Under the pieces are notes generated by a model. The model worked only from the letters and a program-made list of their open reading frames with translations. It searched no databases and had not been told where the DNA came from. A stretch of 46,854 nt of DNA from an uncultured Clostridia bacterium. Lineage in GTDB: Bacteria; Bacillota; Clostridia; Christensenellales; UBA1242. Each line of letters opens with the position of its first letter. Position 1 is the stretch's first letter. Made by a program: the position numbers and the translations under genes. Below, piece after piece: positions 1 to 8,609 of this stretch. The stretch is taken from contig CAKVFH010000007.1 in the NCBI GenBank assembly GCA_934746515.1, forward strand, positions 1-46,854. The letters are read 5' to 3'.

Positions 1-76
1 GGACTGTAGCTCAGTTGGTTAGAGCACCACCCTGATAAGGTGGGGGTCGGTGGTCCGAGTCCACTCAGTCCTACCA
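1..76 (+). tRNA. tRNA-Ile (anticodon GAT), first base cut off by the window edge
   Basis: Cloverleaf is readable: D-arm GCTC..GAGC, anticodon arm around CTGATAAG with anticodon GAT, T-arm GGTCCGAGTCC-like, and an encoded 3' CCA at 74-76. The 3' acceptor strand is CAGTCCT, which needs a 5' A before the first window base, so one base is missing. It decodes ATC/ATT isoleucine codons. Confidence 0.95.
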
Positions 77-82
77 AAAAGA

Positions 83-112
83 AACCACGGTTTATCCGTG
101 GTTTTTCTTTTT
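83..112 (+). terminator. Intrinsic terminator after tRNA-Ile
   Basis: An 8-bp stem AACCACGG/CCGTGGTT with a 5-nt loop, followed by TTTTTCTTTTT. A-rich sequence on the other side means it could also stop leftward transcription coming from the helicase gene. Confidence 0.85.
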
Positions 113-254
113 GCTAAGATTTAGTCTACTTTGAACCTCTGGCCCAGCACCTTTCAGGGGCATATTGCAACGCAATTGCCCATGAATCATTGCCTGCGAC
201 TTATAAGCACGCTTTCTGTTAAGGCAAATAAGGTGGGGCAAAATGCTTTTTGCT
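113..254. other. Gene-free, GC-richer segment with hairpins, function unknown
   Basis: This stretch between the tRNA terminator and the helicase stop is clearly less AT-rich than its surroundings. It contains a 10-bp hairpin at 158-181 (GGGCA-t-ATTGC/GCAAT-TGCCC). A second, weaker one at 238-253 (GCAAAA/TTTTGC) lies just past the helicase stop. No start with a ribosome site was found on either strand. It may hold a small structured RNA or the scar of an insertion beside the tRNA gene. Confidence 0.3.
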
Positions 255-2801
255 TTAATAGGTGTCTGAAATAAATGAAGATTTATTTTTATCTCTATAG
301 TAAATATAAAGTTTTTCTTTTGCTCTAGTTAATGCCACATAATATAATCGCTCTTCGTCTTTCACAAAATCTTCAATAGTTTCATCAAAAACCTCAAAAA
401 GTGTATTGTTGCTATTGTAAATAGGAAAAGAACCTTCATTAACATTAAGCAAAATAACCACATCCGCCTCCTCACCTTTGGATGTGTGAACGGTTTTCAC
501 AAAAATATATTTCTTATATTCTTCTTCAGTCATAAATTCTTGGCATAAACACCTAAGCAATCTATCAAATTCCTTTATTTCCATTCCAAGTAACGTATTA
601 CTTCTGCATAAAATAAAAATTTTTGAGCCTATGTTTTCTTTTATTATTTTTTCACAAGCAAATAAATATTTTGCTTTCTCTTGTTTATTACTTATCTCTT
701 TTGATACTAAATTTATGTATTTATTATTTTTATCTAAATTATTTATAAAAGTTTTTGAAATATCCCATTCTTTTCTTATTGAATAATATTGTTTAAACGC
801 AGTTTGCAATCTTCCTTGAAAATTAAATCTTTTTGCAAAGTCATTTGCAAAATCTACAATAGAGCAACTTGATCTATAATTTGTTGACAAATCTAATTTT
901 ATGCTATCTTTAAAATTTCTTAAAAATCCATTATAATATTTTAAGTTTGAACCAGCATATCTATTTATAGCCTGCCAATCATCACCAACACAAAATACCT
1001 TTATGCTAGGGTTTCTTTTTAAAATCGACTGAATTAGGTAGTCAAATAATTTGCTGAAATCTTGATATTCATCAATTAAAATCCATTTCAAGTTTTTTAT
1101 AGAATCATCAACTTCTCCAGACTCAATTTTTTTTGCAGCATTAAAAATCAATTCATTAAAATCGGTGTTGAATTTTTCTTTATTACGTTCAAAATATTCA
1201 TTGGTTTCAGAATGTAAGATTTCAATATATTTATTATAAACTTGGCAACATATTTTATAGAAAATTCTGGCTCTTTCGTCTGTTGTGTTTTTCAAATTAC
1301 TTTCAAATAATTTTATATTGTCAAAATAATTCTGCTGAAGTTTGTTTACAAACTGCTCTACTAAATCAGTAAAACCATCAATACGTTTTTCCCATACCTT
1401 ATTTTCCAACTCTCCAGCAGGTAATTTTGTTATTGGAATATTGAACTTTTTTAACAATTGCTCTAATTTTTTCTCAACAACTTCCCTCGAATCATTTTTG
1501 TAATCTTCATGATTTGTTTCCAAAAATTTTTCAATATTAATAAGTTGTTCATTATAGTTGTTTTTTGGAGCAAGTTTATTTATCCTTTTTTTATCCCAAA
1601 ATTTCCTTTTCCACTCTTTGTTTGATAAATAACTTTGATAATCACACACTTCTTTTCCAAAATTAATTTTTTCGGTTTCTGATTCATTGCCAGTAATTGC
1701 CCAATGTTCCCAAATTATATTATAATCAGGCAAATAAAAATCTGGATATGTTTCTTTTTTTTCATCTAGCAAATTTTGATAGTCTTTTTTTTCTTCTTCT
1801 GTTAATTTTGAATCACTTAGATCAATCTGATTAGGATAAAATGACGCTTCATAAATATAATTAATATCATGTTCAAATAAAAAATCGGCTATAATTTTTT
1901 CTAATCTAGATTTAACATTTTCATTATTTAAAGTTACATATTTGCTATTTCTTATGTAATTATAATATGTTTCCATATCACTAAAACTTTTTCGGTCAAT
2001 TCTTAGTGTCTCTTTTCTAAAAAATTCATATATTTTTGATTTTATATTTTCATCTTTTTTCTTAAAATCATTGATTATTAATTTTATTATGTTTGACTTC
2101 TTTTCTAATATTGAATTTTCATTTCTGTTTAATAAATTTCTTGCAAAAGAATGAAATGTTTTTGCTAAATCTAAGGATTCATATTTGCTGCAATCATCCA
2201 CCAAACAGTCAACATTTAATCGTCTATTGATCTCTTCTTTTGCAACTTTGTTGAATGTGAAAGCAATAATTTGATTTGGCTTCAAATGATCTATTTCCAA
2301 TAATTTTATAATTTTTCCAACAATAACGCGAGTTTTTCCAGATCCTGCACGTGCAGTTACTAAAGTGTTTTTATTAGATAAAATGGCTTGTAATTGTTCA
2401 TCATCAAACTTTAAAGGCTCTTGATCTATTTTTATGTGGTCATAAAAAAACTTTCTTAGTTGATCAATTTCTTCCCTACTCTTTTTTAATTGACTATAAT
2501 AACTATTTGATTCTTGAGTAATTTTAACCTGTGTTGACTTTGAGTTTAATTTTAAAATGCAATCGTCATAATTATATTCATCTACAAAGATTGGATTTTC
2601 TAAAACAAGACATGTTCCAATTGTTGCACTTGCAATATATTTTCTTGGCTTGTACTCTCCAAAAACATTTTTCAAATAAAAAATAAAATCGTCTTTGTTG
2701 TATTGGTCTCTTTTAATAGAGCATAAAAAAACTTTTTCTTCTTTGTTTTTTATTTTATAAAATGCAGGCTGACCCTCTTTTAATAATACAAAATTACTCA
2801 T
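255..2801 (-). CDS. Superfamily 1 DNA helicase, helicase IV (HelD)/UvrD-like, with an inserted nuclease-like region
   Basis: ATP-dependent 3'-5' DNA helicase by family. Seen in the 848-residue product: Q-motif FDDEQ, Walker A ARAGSGKT (about 150-157), Walker B LIDEYQD (about 575-581), motif III GDDWQAINRYAG (the GDDWQAI form is shared with E. coli helicase IV), motif IV NYRSS, motif V TVHTSKG and motif VI YVALTRA. Between motifs, at about 300-420, lies a segment with PDFYLPDYNIIWEHW that resembles the PD-(D/E)XK-like insert of some UvrD-type helicases. Whether it cuts DNA is unknown. An earlier in-frame ATG at 2861 exists, but the promoter -10 (2822-2827) lies downstream of it and ATG 2801 has AAGGAAAT ahead of it. 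It is longer than HelD (684 aa) and is encoded in very AT-rich DNA. It could be a repair helicase or part of a defence cargo; no partner nuclease lies next to it. Confidence 0.85.
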   Translation of the reverse strand: MSNFVLLKEGQPAFYKIKNKEEKVFLCSIKRDQYNKDDFIFYLKNVFGEYKPRKYIASATIGTCLVLENPIFVDEYNYDDCILKLNSKSTQVKITQESNSYYSQLKKSREEIDQLRKFFYDHIKIDQEPLKFDDEQLQAILSNKNTLVTARAGSGKTRVIVGKIIKLLEIDHLKPNQIIAFTFNKVAKEEINRRLNVDCLVDDCSKYESLDLAKTFHSFARNLLNRNENSILEKKSNIIKLIINDFKKKDENIKSKIYEFFRKETLRIDRKSFSDMETYYNYIRNSKYVTLNNENVKSRLEKIIADFLFEHDINYIYEASFYPNQIDLSDSKLTEEEKKDYQNLLDEKKETYPDFYLPDYNIIWEHWAITGNESETEKINFGKEVCDYQSYLSNKEWKRKFWDKKRINKLAPKNNYNEQLINIEKFLETNHEDYKNDSREVVEKKLEQLLKKFNIPITKLPAGELENKVWEKRIDGFTDLVEQFVNKLQQNYFDNIKLFESNLKNTTDERARIFYKICCQVYNKYIEILHSETNEYFERNKEKFNTDFNELIFNAAKKIESGEVDDSIKNLKWILIDEYQDFSKLFDYLIQSILKRNPSIKVFCVGDDWQAINRYAGSNLKYYNGFLRNFKDSIKLDLSTNYRSSCSIVDFANDFAKRFNFQGRLQTAFKQYYSIRKEWDISKTFINNLDKNNKYINLVSKEISNKQEKAKYLFACEKIIKENIGSKIFILCRSNTLLGMEIKEFDRLLRCLCQEFMTEEEYKKYIFVKTVHTSKGEEADVVILLNVNEGSFPIYNSNNTLFEVFDETIEDFVKDEERLYYVALTRAKEKLYIYYRDKNKSSFISDTY

Positions 2802-2821
2802 AAAATTATTTCCTTGAAACG

Positions 2822-2851
2822 AGTATATCATATCAATATCAGAAAAAACAA
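2822..2851 (-). promoter_or_regulatory. Putative promoter of the helicase gene
   Basis: On the minus strand, TTGTTT (2846-2851), an 18-bp spacer and TATACT (2822-2827). It fixes the helicase start at 2801 rather than 2861. Confidence 0.5.
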
Positions 2852-3025
2852 GTATCAACAAAAGAAAGAAATAAAAGAATTTAGTATTTGTTCTTTGTTA
2901 CAAATCCAGATAATAAACAACCTTTCTTGTTCCGATTTTTGTGATGCTTGTTTTTAGCACTTATCAAGCAGTGAAAAACTTAGTGTAAGCTTTCATATTT
3001 TAATCAAAATATAGCTCGGCTCAAC

Positions 3026-3062
3026 AAAAAAACATACTCCCAATCAAGGTTGTATGTTTTTT
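3026..3062 (-). terminator. Intrinsic terminator of the 3152-3574 gene
   Basis: An AAAAACATAC/GTATGTTTTT stem with a 14-nt loop, T-tailed on the minus strand. The rest of 2862-3151 holds only the helicase promoter and an unassigned weak hairpin (TGCTTG/CAAGCA near 2948-2975). Confidence 0.8.
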
Positions 3063-3151
3063 AGCCGGCTATTTTTCTTTTATGGCGAAAAATTTGAATT
3101 CATTTACCATTTCAAGGATTTTGATTTTGTTTCTATGTACTGCTAAATTTT

Positions 3152-3574
3152 TCAATTCATTCTCCACTTATTACATTTTCCGCCTGCGCTGTTATTTAAT
3201 GATGTTTTTTGCCAATAGTTTATAATTTGCTCATCAGTAAAGTTAAAATCAGAAACACAATTTAGGTTGTTAGCATTTAAAATATCAATTTGCATTTTTA
3301 ATGCTAATATCAAATATTGATTATTTTTGTATAATTCACCTTGAGAAATCGTTGGAACTTCAATCTTTTTTAAACTTCCGCCAGCAGTTTTAGAATTCAC
3401 AACACTCTTTGTTTTTGAGTTCGTCATCAAAATTTCATTAACTTTTTTTAGTGCTTCAATTATATTTTCAAGGTTGCCAACACTAAATACTCCACTGCCC
3501 ATCAGTTCAACACATCTTTCTTTTGTTTTATTTTGATTTTCTATTAGCTCATTTATTTCAAGTTTAATTTTCAT
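3152..3574 (-). CDS. Hypothetical protein, 140 aa
   Basis: Not recognised. The product is soluble and charged, with a lysine/glutamate-rich, probably helical N-terminus (about 1-60), a Ser/Thr/Gly linker (about 55-75) and a C-terminal half rich in Asn. There is no membrane segment or known motif. The start has a strong ribosome site (AAGGGGGATATT before ATG). A TATAAT lies at about 3600 without a clear -35. It sits between the helicase and a helix-turn-helix gene in the most AT-rich part of the window, so it may be accessory cargo. It ends about 90 bp before its terminator. Confidence 0.6.
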   Translation of the reverse strand: MKIKLEINELIENQNKTKERCVELMGSGVFSVGNLENIIEALKKVNEILMTNSKTKSVVNSKTAGGSLKKIEVPTISQGELYKNNQYLILALKMQIDILNANNLNCVSDFNFTDEQIINYWQKTSLNNSAGGKCNKWRMN

Positions 3575-3627
3575 AATATCCCCCTTCTTTTTATGAAAAC
3601 ATTATAATAAATTAAAAATGGTTTTTG

Positions 3628-3644
3628 GTCGCCAACCAAGCGAC
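3628..3644 (-). terminator. Perfect inverted repeat after the HTH gene, weak terminator or operator
   Basis: GTCGC/GCGAC with a 7-nt loop, 3 bp past the stop of the 3648-4130 gene. On the minus strand it is followed by an A-rich run before any Ts, so termination would be inefficient. It also sits just upstream of the 3574 gene and could be a regulator site. Confidence 0.35.
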
Positions 3645-3647
3645 AAT

Positions 3648-4130
3648 TTAAAAACTACCCAAAGGCGATTGTTTGTAATCTTCAAGCGCAAAGTTGATTT
3701 GATTTATATCATATTTTTTATGAATTATAAAAAATTCAACAATAATATCCGTCAAAAAGCTACGCGATAAACTATATCCTGCACTAGCCAGAAGCACATC
3801 AGTTTCCTGCAAATCAAGCTTTAGCGCAATAGCAAAAGCAAAAACTGTATTTTTGCTTGGTTTATAATCATCATTGCTTCTTATTTTAGAAAAAAGTTTT
3901 CTATCAATATTTGCCCTTTTATAGCATTCAACATCTGTCATTTTCTTTTTATCTATAAAATCAAGCAAAGTGCTAGAAAATGTTTTTTCTTTGAGCTTCA
4001 AAACATCCAATTTATCTTGAGTTTCTTTCGATGATAAAAATTTACTTCTATCAACTTTTGGGTTCTGCGCGTCACTTATATATTTTTTTAATTTGTTTTT
4101 GATAAAGAAAAACTTTAATTTGCACAACAT
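3648..4130 (-). CDS. Small helix-turn-helix protein, stand-alone version of a domain usually fused to other modules
   Basis: Residues about 60-155 match a widespread C-terminal helical domain with the signature IDRKLFSKIRS, then KPSKNTVFAFAIALKL, then LLASAGYSLSRS. I know it attached to macro-domain and other proteins in Bacillota, where it is annotated as an XRE-like or RNA-binding helix-turn-helix. Here only a short basic leader (KLKFFFIKNKLKKY) and a linker precede it, so an N-terminal partner domain is absent or lost. The start at 4130 is preceded by AAGGAGATAAGC. A palindrome CATCTAATTTACAGATG lies about 60 bp upstream and could be a self-regulatory site. The function is inferred only as nucleic-acid binding. 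Confidence 0.65.
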   Translation of the reverse strand: MLCKLKFFFIKNKLKKYISDAQNPKVDRSKFLSSKETQDKLDVLKLKEKTFSSTLLDFIDKKKMTDVECYKRANIDRKLFSKIRSNDDYKPSKNTVFAFAIALKLDLQETDVLLASAGYSLSRSFLTDIIVEFFIIHKKYDINQINFALEDYKQSPLGSF

Positions 4131-4234
4131 TGCTTATCTCCTTACATTACTAAATATAACATAAATCTGTTAGCTTTGCATCTAATTTACAGATGATAGT
4201 TCTGTTTTAACATCAAACTTAAACAATAAGCAAA

Positions 4235-4266
4235 CAAAAAACACTAGGTTTCCCTAGTGCTTTTTA
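4235..4266 (-). terminator. Intrinsic terminator of the 4277-4735 gene
   Basis: CACTAGG/CCTAGTG stem (4242-4259) with T-runs on both sides, placed directly after the stop of the minus-strand membrane protein gene. Confidence 0.85.
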
Positions 4267-4276
4267 TTTAAGAAAT

Positions 4277-4735
4277 TTATTTTCTTTTCTTTTTTGGTTT
4301 AGCAACTGCTCCCAAGATCAATCCAACAACACCAACAAGTGTCATTGCACAAGCAATTACAAAGAACACTACTGTAAGTGTGCAAGTGTAGGTTGTTGTT
4401 CCTGTCAAGCCTTTAACTTCCAATTTAAAAGCATTGATGTTACCAACTTCTGTTGAGATAGCGCCAACTTTGTATGAAAGTTTGCCTTTGTTTACAACAA
4501 CTGTTCCAAGTTCTTGATTGTCAAGAACTGTTGTGCCATCAATAACTGTTGTTTGGTAAATTTTGTCGTTTTTGATTGTGTAGGTATATGTTGCTTTCTT
4601 GCCGTCATCGTCTTTAACTGTTCTTGTGTAAGTTGCGCCGTGTGGAACAACAAGCATAACAACAATTCCAATCAAACCTAAAACTGCCAATACTAATGAG
4701 AAAACATTAAGTGGCTTTTTGAAAAACTTTTTCAT
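4277..4735 (-). CDS. Small membrane protein with two transmembrane helices
   Basis: The 152-residue product has an N-terminal helix at about 10-30 and a second at about 118-145. They enclose a roughly 85-residue Thr/Lys-rich extracytoplasmic segment that looks beta-rich (repeated YTYT and TTV patterns). The C-terminus is a lysine/arginine tail (AKPKKKRK) that should stay in the cytoplasm. No catalytic motif is visible and the family was not recognised. It has its own promoter and terminator, so it is a single-gene unit. The start follows AGGAGGGAAATTAA. Confidence 0.6.
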   Translation of the reverse strand: MKKFFKKPLNVFSLVLAVLGLIGIVVMLVVPHGATYTRTVKDDDGKKATYTYTIKNDKIYQTTVIDGTTVLDNQELGTVVVNKGKLSYKVGAISTEVGNINAFKLEVKGLTGTTTYTCTLTVVFFVIACAMTLVGVVGLILGAVAKPKKKRK

Positions 4736-4755
4736 TTAATTTCCCTCCTATTAAG

Positions 4756-4784
4756 ATGCTACAAATTATGAGCTAATTTGTCAA
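4756..4784 (-). promoter_or_regulatory. Promoter of the small membrane protein gene
   Basis: Minus strand TTGACA (4779-4784), 17-bp spacer, TAGCAT (4756-4761). It lies in the 60 bp after the dapB stop. Confidence 0.65.
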
Positions 4785-4794
4785 ATTTTTTAGA

Positions 4795-5412
4795 CTACTT
4801 TCCGTTAAATATCTTATTTATTTCAAAAACAACGCCTTCGACAAACGCAGTTCTTGAATAAACATTGTGCTTTATTGAAATTTTTTCACTGTCAAAATAA
4901 AACTCAACCAAGTGCTCGCCTTTTTCGTCACCTTCTCTAATTGATTTTATGATAATATCTTTTGGAAAATTCTTTTGGATATAATTTTTTAATTCCAGCG
5001 CAGTCCCGCTTGGTGCGTCTTTTTTGTGAATATGGTGCTTTTCAATAATCTCAATTTTTTCGGGACTTAACAGCATAATTTTATCTATTGCTTGTTTCAC
5101 AGCTTCAATCCCGCGCGAGAAATTTGCCCTTTTGATGAGCAAAATATGTTTTGAAATCTCGTTTAATCTTTCAAGTTGCTCCGCGCTTTGTCCCGTTGAA
5201 CCAATGATGATTGGAATATGGTTTTTTAAACAATATTCTGCACTACTCACCGAACTGTCAGCACTCGCAAAATCAACAACCAAATCGAGAGCCAAAAATT
5301 GACCAATATCGTCGTTTTTGCCCACACCAATTAAAGAATATTTGTTTTTAAGCGCTTCAAAAATTAAACCACCCATTTTGCCTTTGTAACCCACAATTGC
5401 AATTTTTTTCAT
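4795..5412 (-). CDS. dapB: 4-hydroxy-tetrahydrodipicolinate reductase
   Basis: Cytosolic NAD(P)H-dependent reductase of the diaminopimelate/lysine pathway, feeding peptidoglycan synthesis. The 205-residue product shows the dinucleotide fold GYKGKMG at about 8-14, STGQS, and the active-site block EKHHIHKKDAPSGTA at about 123-137. It is short compared with the usual 230-270 aa, mainly in the first domain. ATG 5412 is preferred over an upstream in-frame ATG (5472) because the family starts at the KKIAIVG strand and the extra 20 residues look noncoding. No other lysine gene is adjacent. Confidence 0.9.
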   Translation of the reverse strand: MKKIAIVGYKGKMGGLIFEALKNKYSLIGVGKNDDIGQFLALDLVVDFASADSSVSSAEYCLKNHIPIIIGSTGQSAEQLERLNEISKHILLIKRANFSRGIEAVKQAIDKIMLLSPEKIEIIEKHHIHKKDAPSGTALELKNYIQKNFPKDIIIKSIREGDEKGEHLVEFYFDSEKISIKHNVYSRTAFVEGVVFEINKIFNGK

Positions 5413-5475
5413 AGTGCCATTATATTCAAACCAACAAATTTGTGACAAAACACTCTTGTTTATCCCAAACAAATA

Positions 5476-5515
5476 AAAAACTCCATGAGTTTTTGTTTTC
5501 TCACAGAGCTTTTTT
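5476..5515 (-). terminator. Intrinsic terminator after the Wzy-like pair
   Basis: A 9-bp stem CTCTGTGAG/CTCATGGAG (minus strand, two G-U pairs) with a 10-nt loop and a T-run. It separates the 5530-8503 transcript from dapB. Confidence 0.75.
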
Positions 5516-5529
5516 AATTATTTTATTTT

Positions 5530-6957
5530 TTACGCTTTGCTTTCGTCGGATTTTAATTGTTTTTCATCATGTTTTGGTGTTTCGCAACATTCTACATTCT
5601 CTTCACCAATATTGACATTTTCCGAAAGTTTTTCTTTTTTTGCAATTGAAATCATTTTATGCAAAACTCCTGCAACCATAACAAAGAAAATATAGCAAAT
5701 AGGTTCAATGCAACAGTACATTGTTTCAAACAAAAGCATACCAAATATCATCAACATAACTGTAAGGTTATCCGAGATTTTTGATTTTGCAAACCTGACA
5801 ATCAAAAGAACAATAATTGCTATATATAATGCGAATGCGACAAAACCAAATTCCATCCATAAAGCAACATAGCAGTTGTGCACTCTAATATTGTAAATAT
5901 ATCCTGCGCCGTAGCCAATAATAAAGCTCTTTGGAGAGTTTGTTATTGCTTCAAAAGCCATAGCGGTGAGATTTCCCCTATCCCAGCCATTGCTACCAGG
6001 AACTTTATCAATAATTTGCCAACCAAATAGTTTATTGAAAAATGTTGAAACATCTCTAACAAAATGTGTGTGAATTTTTCCGTCGATAACGGCAAGCGAT
6101 TCATAAAAATAGTTTGCACTCGCCGTTGAAGCCTTGCCCCAAGCTGGAACAAACCAGACAGCAAAACTGATAAATATTGTGACTAAAAATAGCGAGAAAA
6201 CCCACCATGGACACTTTTTATATTTTATCCATAAATAAATGACAAGCGCTAGTTCACATAAAAACAGCGATGTTTCTGGCGCATAAGAACCGCCAACAAA
6301 TAGTCCAGTCACCAAAACAACAAAGCAAACGACATAGCAAATCTTTTTCCAAAGTGTTTCAGATTTATAAACAAACCAAAGCGCAAGCATTGTTGCAATA
6401 ATCACAACCAGTGCCGACCAGTTCGGATTTAAAAACTGCATTGACATAACAAAGTTTGGTTCTTCACCCACGCAAGTAAATCCAGGTATAAACATATTGT
6501 TAAAATCAATGAACGATAAAATTGTATCAAGAGTCATTTCTACAATAAACACAATTGCAATTGCCTTGTAAAATTTTTTATCTAAACTAAAAAACAAACT
6601 AAAAGCCAAAAAATAGCAAAGCCCATAAATAAAATTATAGTTAATTTCATTATTGACAAGCGAAGAAACCATAAACCACACAAACAAGCAAACTACCAGT
6701 AAGTCAATTATTGATTTGTCTTTAAGTTTTATGTTTCGCCAATTGAAAGCTATTTCAAGAAGTTTTGTGATTGCAAATAGCATTGAAGAAATCATAACAT
6801 GAAACATTAAATTCATGCTTAAGCCCAAGAGCCCGAGAATAGTCTCCAAAATCGGTGCAAGCACCATCCAAAAAGCATAAATTATATAGAGTTTTTTAAA
6901 AATTCTATCCGAAAACAATTTTTCATCAAGCTTATTTGCCAAAGTCTTTGAATTCAT
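5530..6957 (-). CDS. O-antigen ligase/Wzy-like polytopic membrane protein, second of a tandem pair
   Basis: The 475-residue product has about ten hydrophobic helices and the Wzy_C/ligase-type pattern GYGAGYIYNIRVHN followed by W.E.G in the last third. That pattern is seen in polysaccharide polymerases and ligases that act on undecaprenyl-linked chains at the outer membrane face. A long extracytoplasmic loop sits at about 275-345. The last 45 residues are a hydrophilic, acidic/lysine cytoplasmic tail. Its ATG lies inside the 3' end of the preceding paralogue (26-bp overlap), so translation is probably coupled. AAAGGAAAATATT precedes the ATG. No glycosyltransferase is nearby, so the substrate cannot be inferred. 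Confidence 0.7.
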   Translation of the reverse strand: MNSKTLANKLDEKLFSDRIFKKLYIIYAFWMVLAPILETILGLLGLSMNLMFHVMISSMLFAITKLLEIAFNWRNIKLKDKSIIDLLVVCLFVWFMVSSLVNNEINYNFIYGLCYFLAFSLFFSLDKKFYKAIAIVFIVEMTLDTILSFIDFNNMFIPGFTCVGEEPNFVMSMQFLNPNWSALVVIIATMLALWFVYKSETLWKKICYVVCFVVLVTGLFVGGSYAPETSLFLCELALVIYLWIKYKKCPWWVFSLFLVTIFISFAVWFVPAWGKASTASANYFYESLAVIDGKIHTHFVRDVSTFFNKLFGWQIIDKVPGSNGWDRGNLTAMAFEAITNSPKSFIIGYGAGYIYNIRVHNCYVALWMEFGFVAFALYIAIIVLLIVRFAKSKISDNLTVMLMIFGMLLFETMYCCIEPICYIFFVMVAGVLHKMISIAKKEKLSENVNIGEENVECCETPKHDEKQLKSDESKA

Positions 6958-8503
6958 AATATTTTCCTTTGTTTCTAGCTATGGTCTTTCTAGGTTTTTT
7001 AGTTCCATTCTTTGCTGTCTTTTTAGAAATTTCTCTTGTCGATTTTTCGGTCTTTTCTTCCGATATTTCTTCAACAATTTCACTATTTCTCAAATTCAAA
7101 TCTTGACTCACCAATTCTTCAACTTTATCAGAATTTAAGTCTTGATTTTGTTGGTTTTCTTCCAAGAATTTTAGACTAGACTTTGATGAATTTGCCCCGC
7201 CTTTGAGCTTTCCGTTTGCATCTTGCGCAAACACCGCCAAAAAGCATAGATAATATGTAAATGAATATGGGTCAAGGCATCCGAAATAATGACAAACAAC
7301 AATAACGCAAACCATTAGAACAAATAAATAAAGATTGTGTGAAGAGAATTTTGTTTTAAATATTCTAATAAACAATACCAAAAGAATTGAAGCATAAATC
7401 AAAACATTGATAATTCCGTATTCAAGCCAAGTGTGAAGCACCAAGTTATGCACCAAAATATCATAATTTGTGCCAGCGCCTTGTCCAAAAATAATTGATT
7501 TTGGACTTGATGTTATTGCAGCCCAAGCCTTTGCCTTTAAGTTTGATCTATCCCAACCATCACTGCCAGCAACTTTTTCAATAATTCCGGTGTGAAAAAT
7601 TTTATCAAAGAATGTTGAAACATCTTTAACCAAACTTGTGTGCAGTTTTCCGTCAATAACTGCAAGCGCTTCAAACATATAATTTGCGTTTGACGAAGAA
7701 TAACCCTTTATCCAAATAAAGCTTGAACCTATAGAAATCAGCAAGCAACCAAGAACAAGAACTGGGCATTTTTTATTTTTAATCCATAGATAAATCAAAA
7801 GTATAAACTCGCCAATAAACATTGCCGTTTCTGCTGAAAAACAGCCATTGATAAAAAGCGCAACATTCAAAATTATAAAACTTAACCAAAAAATAATCTG
7901 CTCTGCCACCGTTTTGTATTTAGACAAAATAAAAATACACATCAAAATTGCCATTATTGTTATGTAGGCCGAATAATTTGGATTAAAAAATTGCAATGAC
8001 ATTGGGAAAGTGTTTTTCACAAAGCCAGGCATAAAATCGTTGTTAAGATCACAGATGCCCATAATCGAGCACACAACAATTGTAAGCACAAATGTGCAGA
8101 GCAATGTTTTGTAATATTTTTTATCAATTCTAATAAATGTTAAAAATACCAAAAAACAGCCGAGAATATAAATGAATGTTGAGTTTACAACGCCATTTAC
8201 TAATGCAGAAACAATAAGCATCACAAAAAGTGCAATGCCTAAAAATTCCAAAATGTCAATTTTTTTAAATTTAAAGAACCTTAAATTCAAAGCAATGTAA
8301 ATTATTCTTTGCAAAATGTAAAACAAATAAAAGATTATGTAAACATTCAACACATCCATTTTCATTCCGCACAGGCAAAACAAAGATGTAATGATTGGCG
8401 CTAAAATTATTATAAAACCAAGCGCAAGGTTAATTTTATCAAAAATTCTGTTGAGATAATTATTATCTTCCGGTTTCCAGTCTACTTTTGTGCTATTTTC
8501 CAT
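6932..8503 (-). CDS. O-antigen ligase/Wzy-like polytopic membrane protein, first of a tandem pair
   Basis: This paralogue of the downstream gene has 523 aa, about ten helices, the same large loop and the motif GQGAGTNYDILVHN with W.EYG. The two proteins are most alike in the loop (shared LAVIDGK, DVSTFF, GWDR, SPKS) and diverge in the helices. The C-terminal 110 residues form a charged, low-complexity Glu/Lys/Ser tail ending in basic KKPRKTIARNKGK, longer than in the sister protein. The start follows GGGAGAAAAT. It is the first gene of a two-gene unit, placed after the macB-like gene's terminator; a TATAAT lies at about 8524-8529. Confidence 0.7.
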   Translation of the reverse strand: MENSTKVDWKPEDNNYLNRIFDKINLALGFIIILAPIITSLFCLCGMKMDVLNVYIIFYLFYILQRIIYIALNLRFFKFKKIDILEFLGIALFVMLIVSALVNGVVNSTFIYILGCFLVFLTFIRIDKKYYKTLLCTFVLTIVVCSIMGICDLNNDFMPGFVKNTFPMSLQFFNPNYSAYITIMAILMCIFILSKYKTVAEQIIFWLSFIILNVALFINGCFSAETAMFIGEFILLIYLWIKNKKCPVLVLGCLLISIGSSFIWIKGYSSSNANYMFEALAVIDGKLHTSLVKDVSTFFDKIFHTGIIEKVAGSDGWDRSNLKAKAWAAITSSPKSIIFGQGAGTNYDILVHNLVLHTWLEYGIINVLIYASILLVLFIRIFKTKFSSHNLYLFVLMVCVIVVCHYFGCLDPYSFTYYLCFLAVFAQDANGKLKGGANSSKSSLKFLEENQQNQDLNSDKVEELVSQDLNLRNSEIVEEISEEKTEKSTREISKKTAKNGTKKPRKTIARNKGKYYEFKDFGK

Positions 8504-8535
8504 ATTTTCTCCCGTAAATCAATTATTATAATAAA

Positions 8536-8584
8536 CAAAAAGAGTTCTATCCGCAAATAAAATCGGATAAAACTCTGTTTTTAT
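8536..8584 (-). terminator. Intrinsic terminator of the macB-like gene
   Basis: An AGAGTT-c-TATCCG stem paired with CGGATA-a-AACTCT, 10-nt loop, T-run on the minus strand. Confidence 0.85.
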
Positions 8585-8609
8585 TTATATTTAGTTGATT
8601 GTTATATCA

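Noticed and set aside
1..76. tRNA-Ile as an attachment site with a repeat on the other side of an island
   Set aside because: No second copy of the tRNA 3' end was found within the window.
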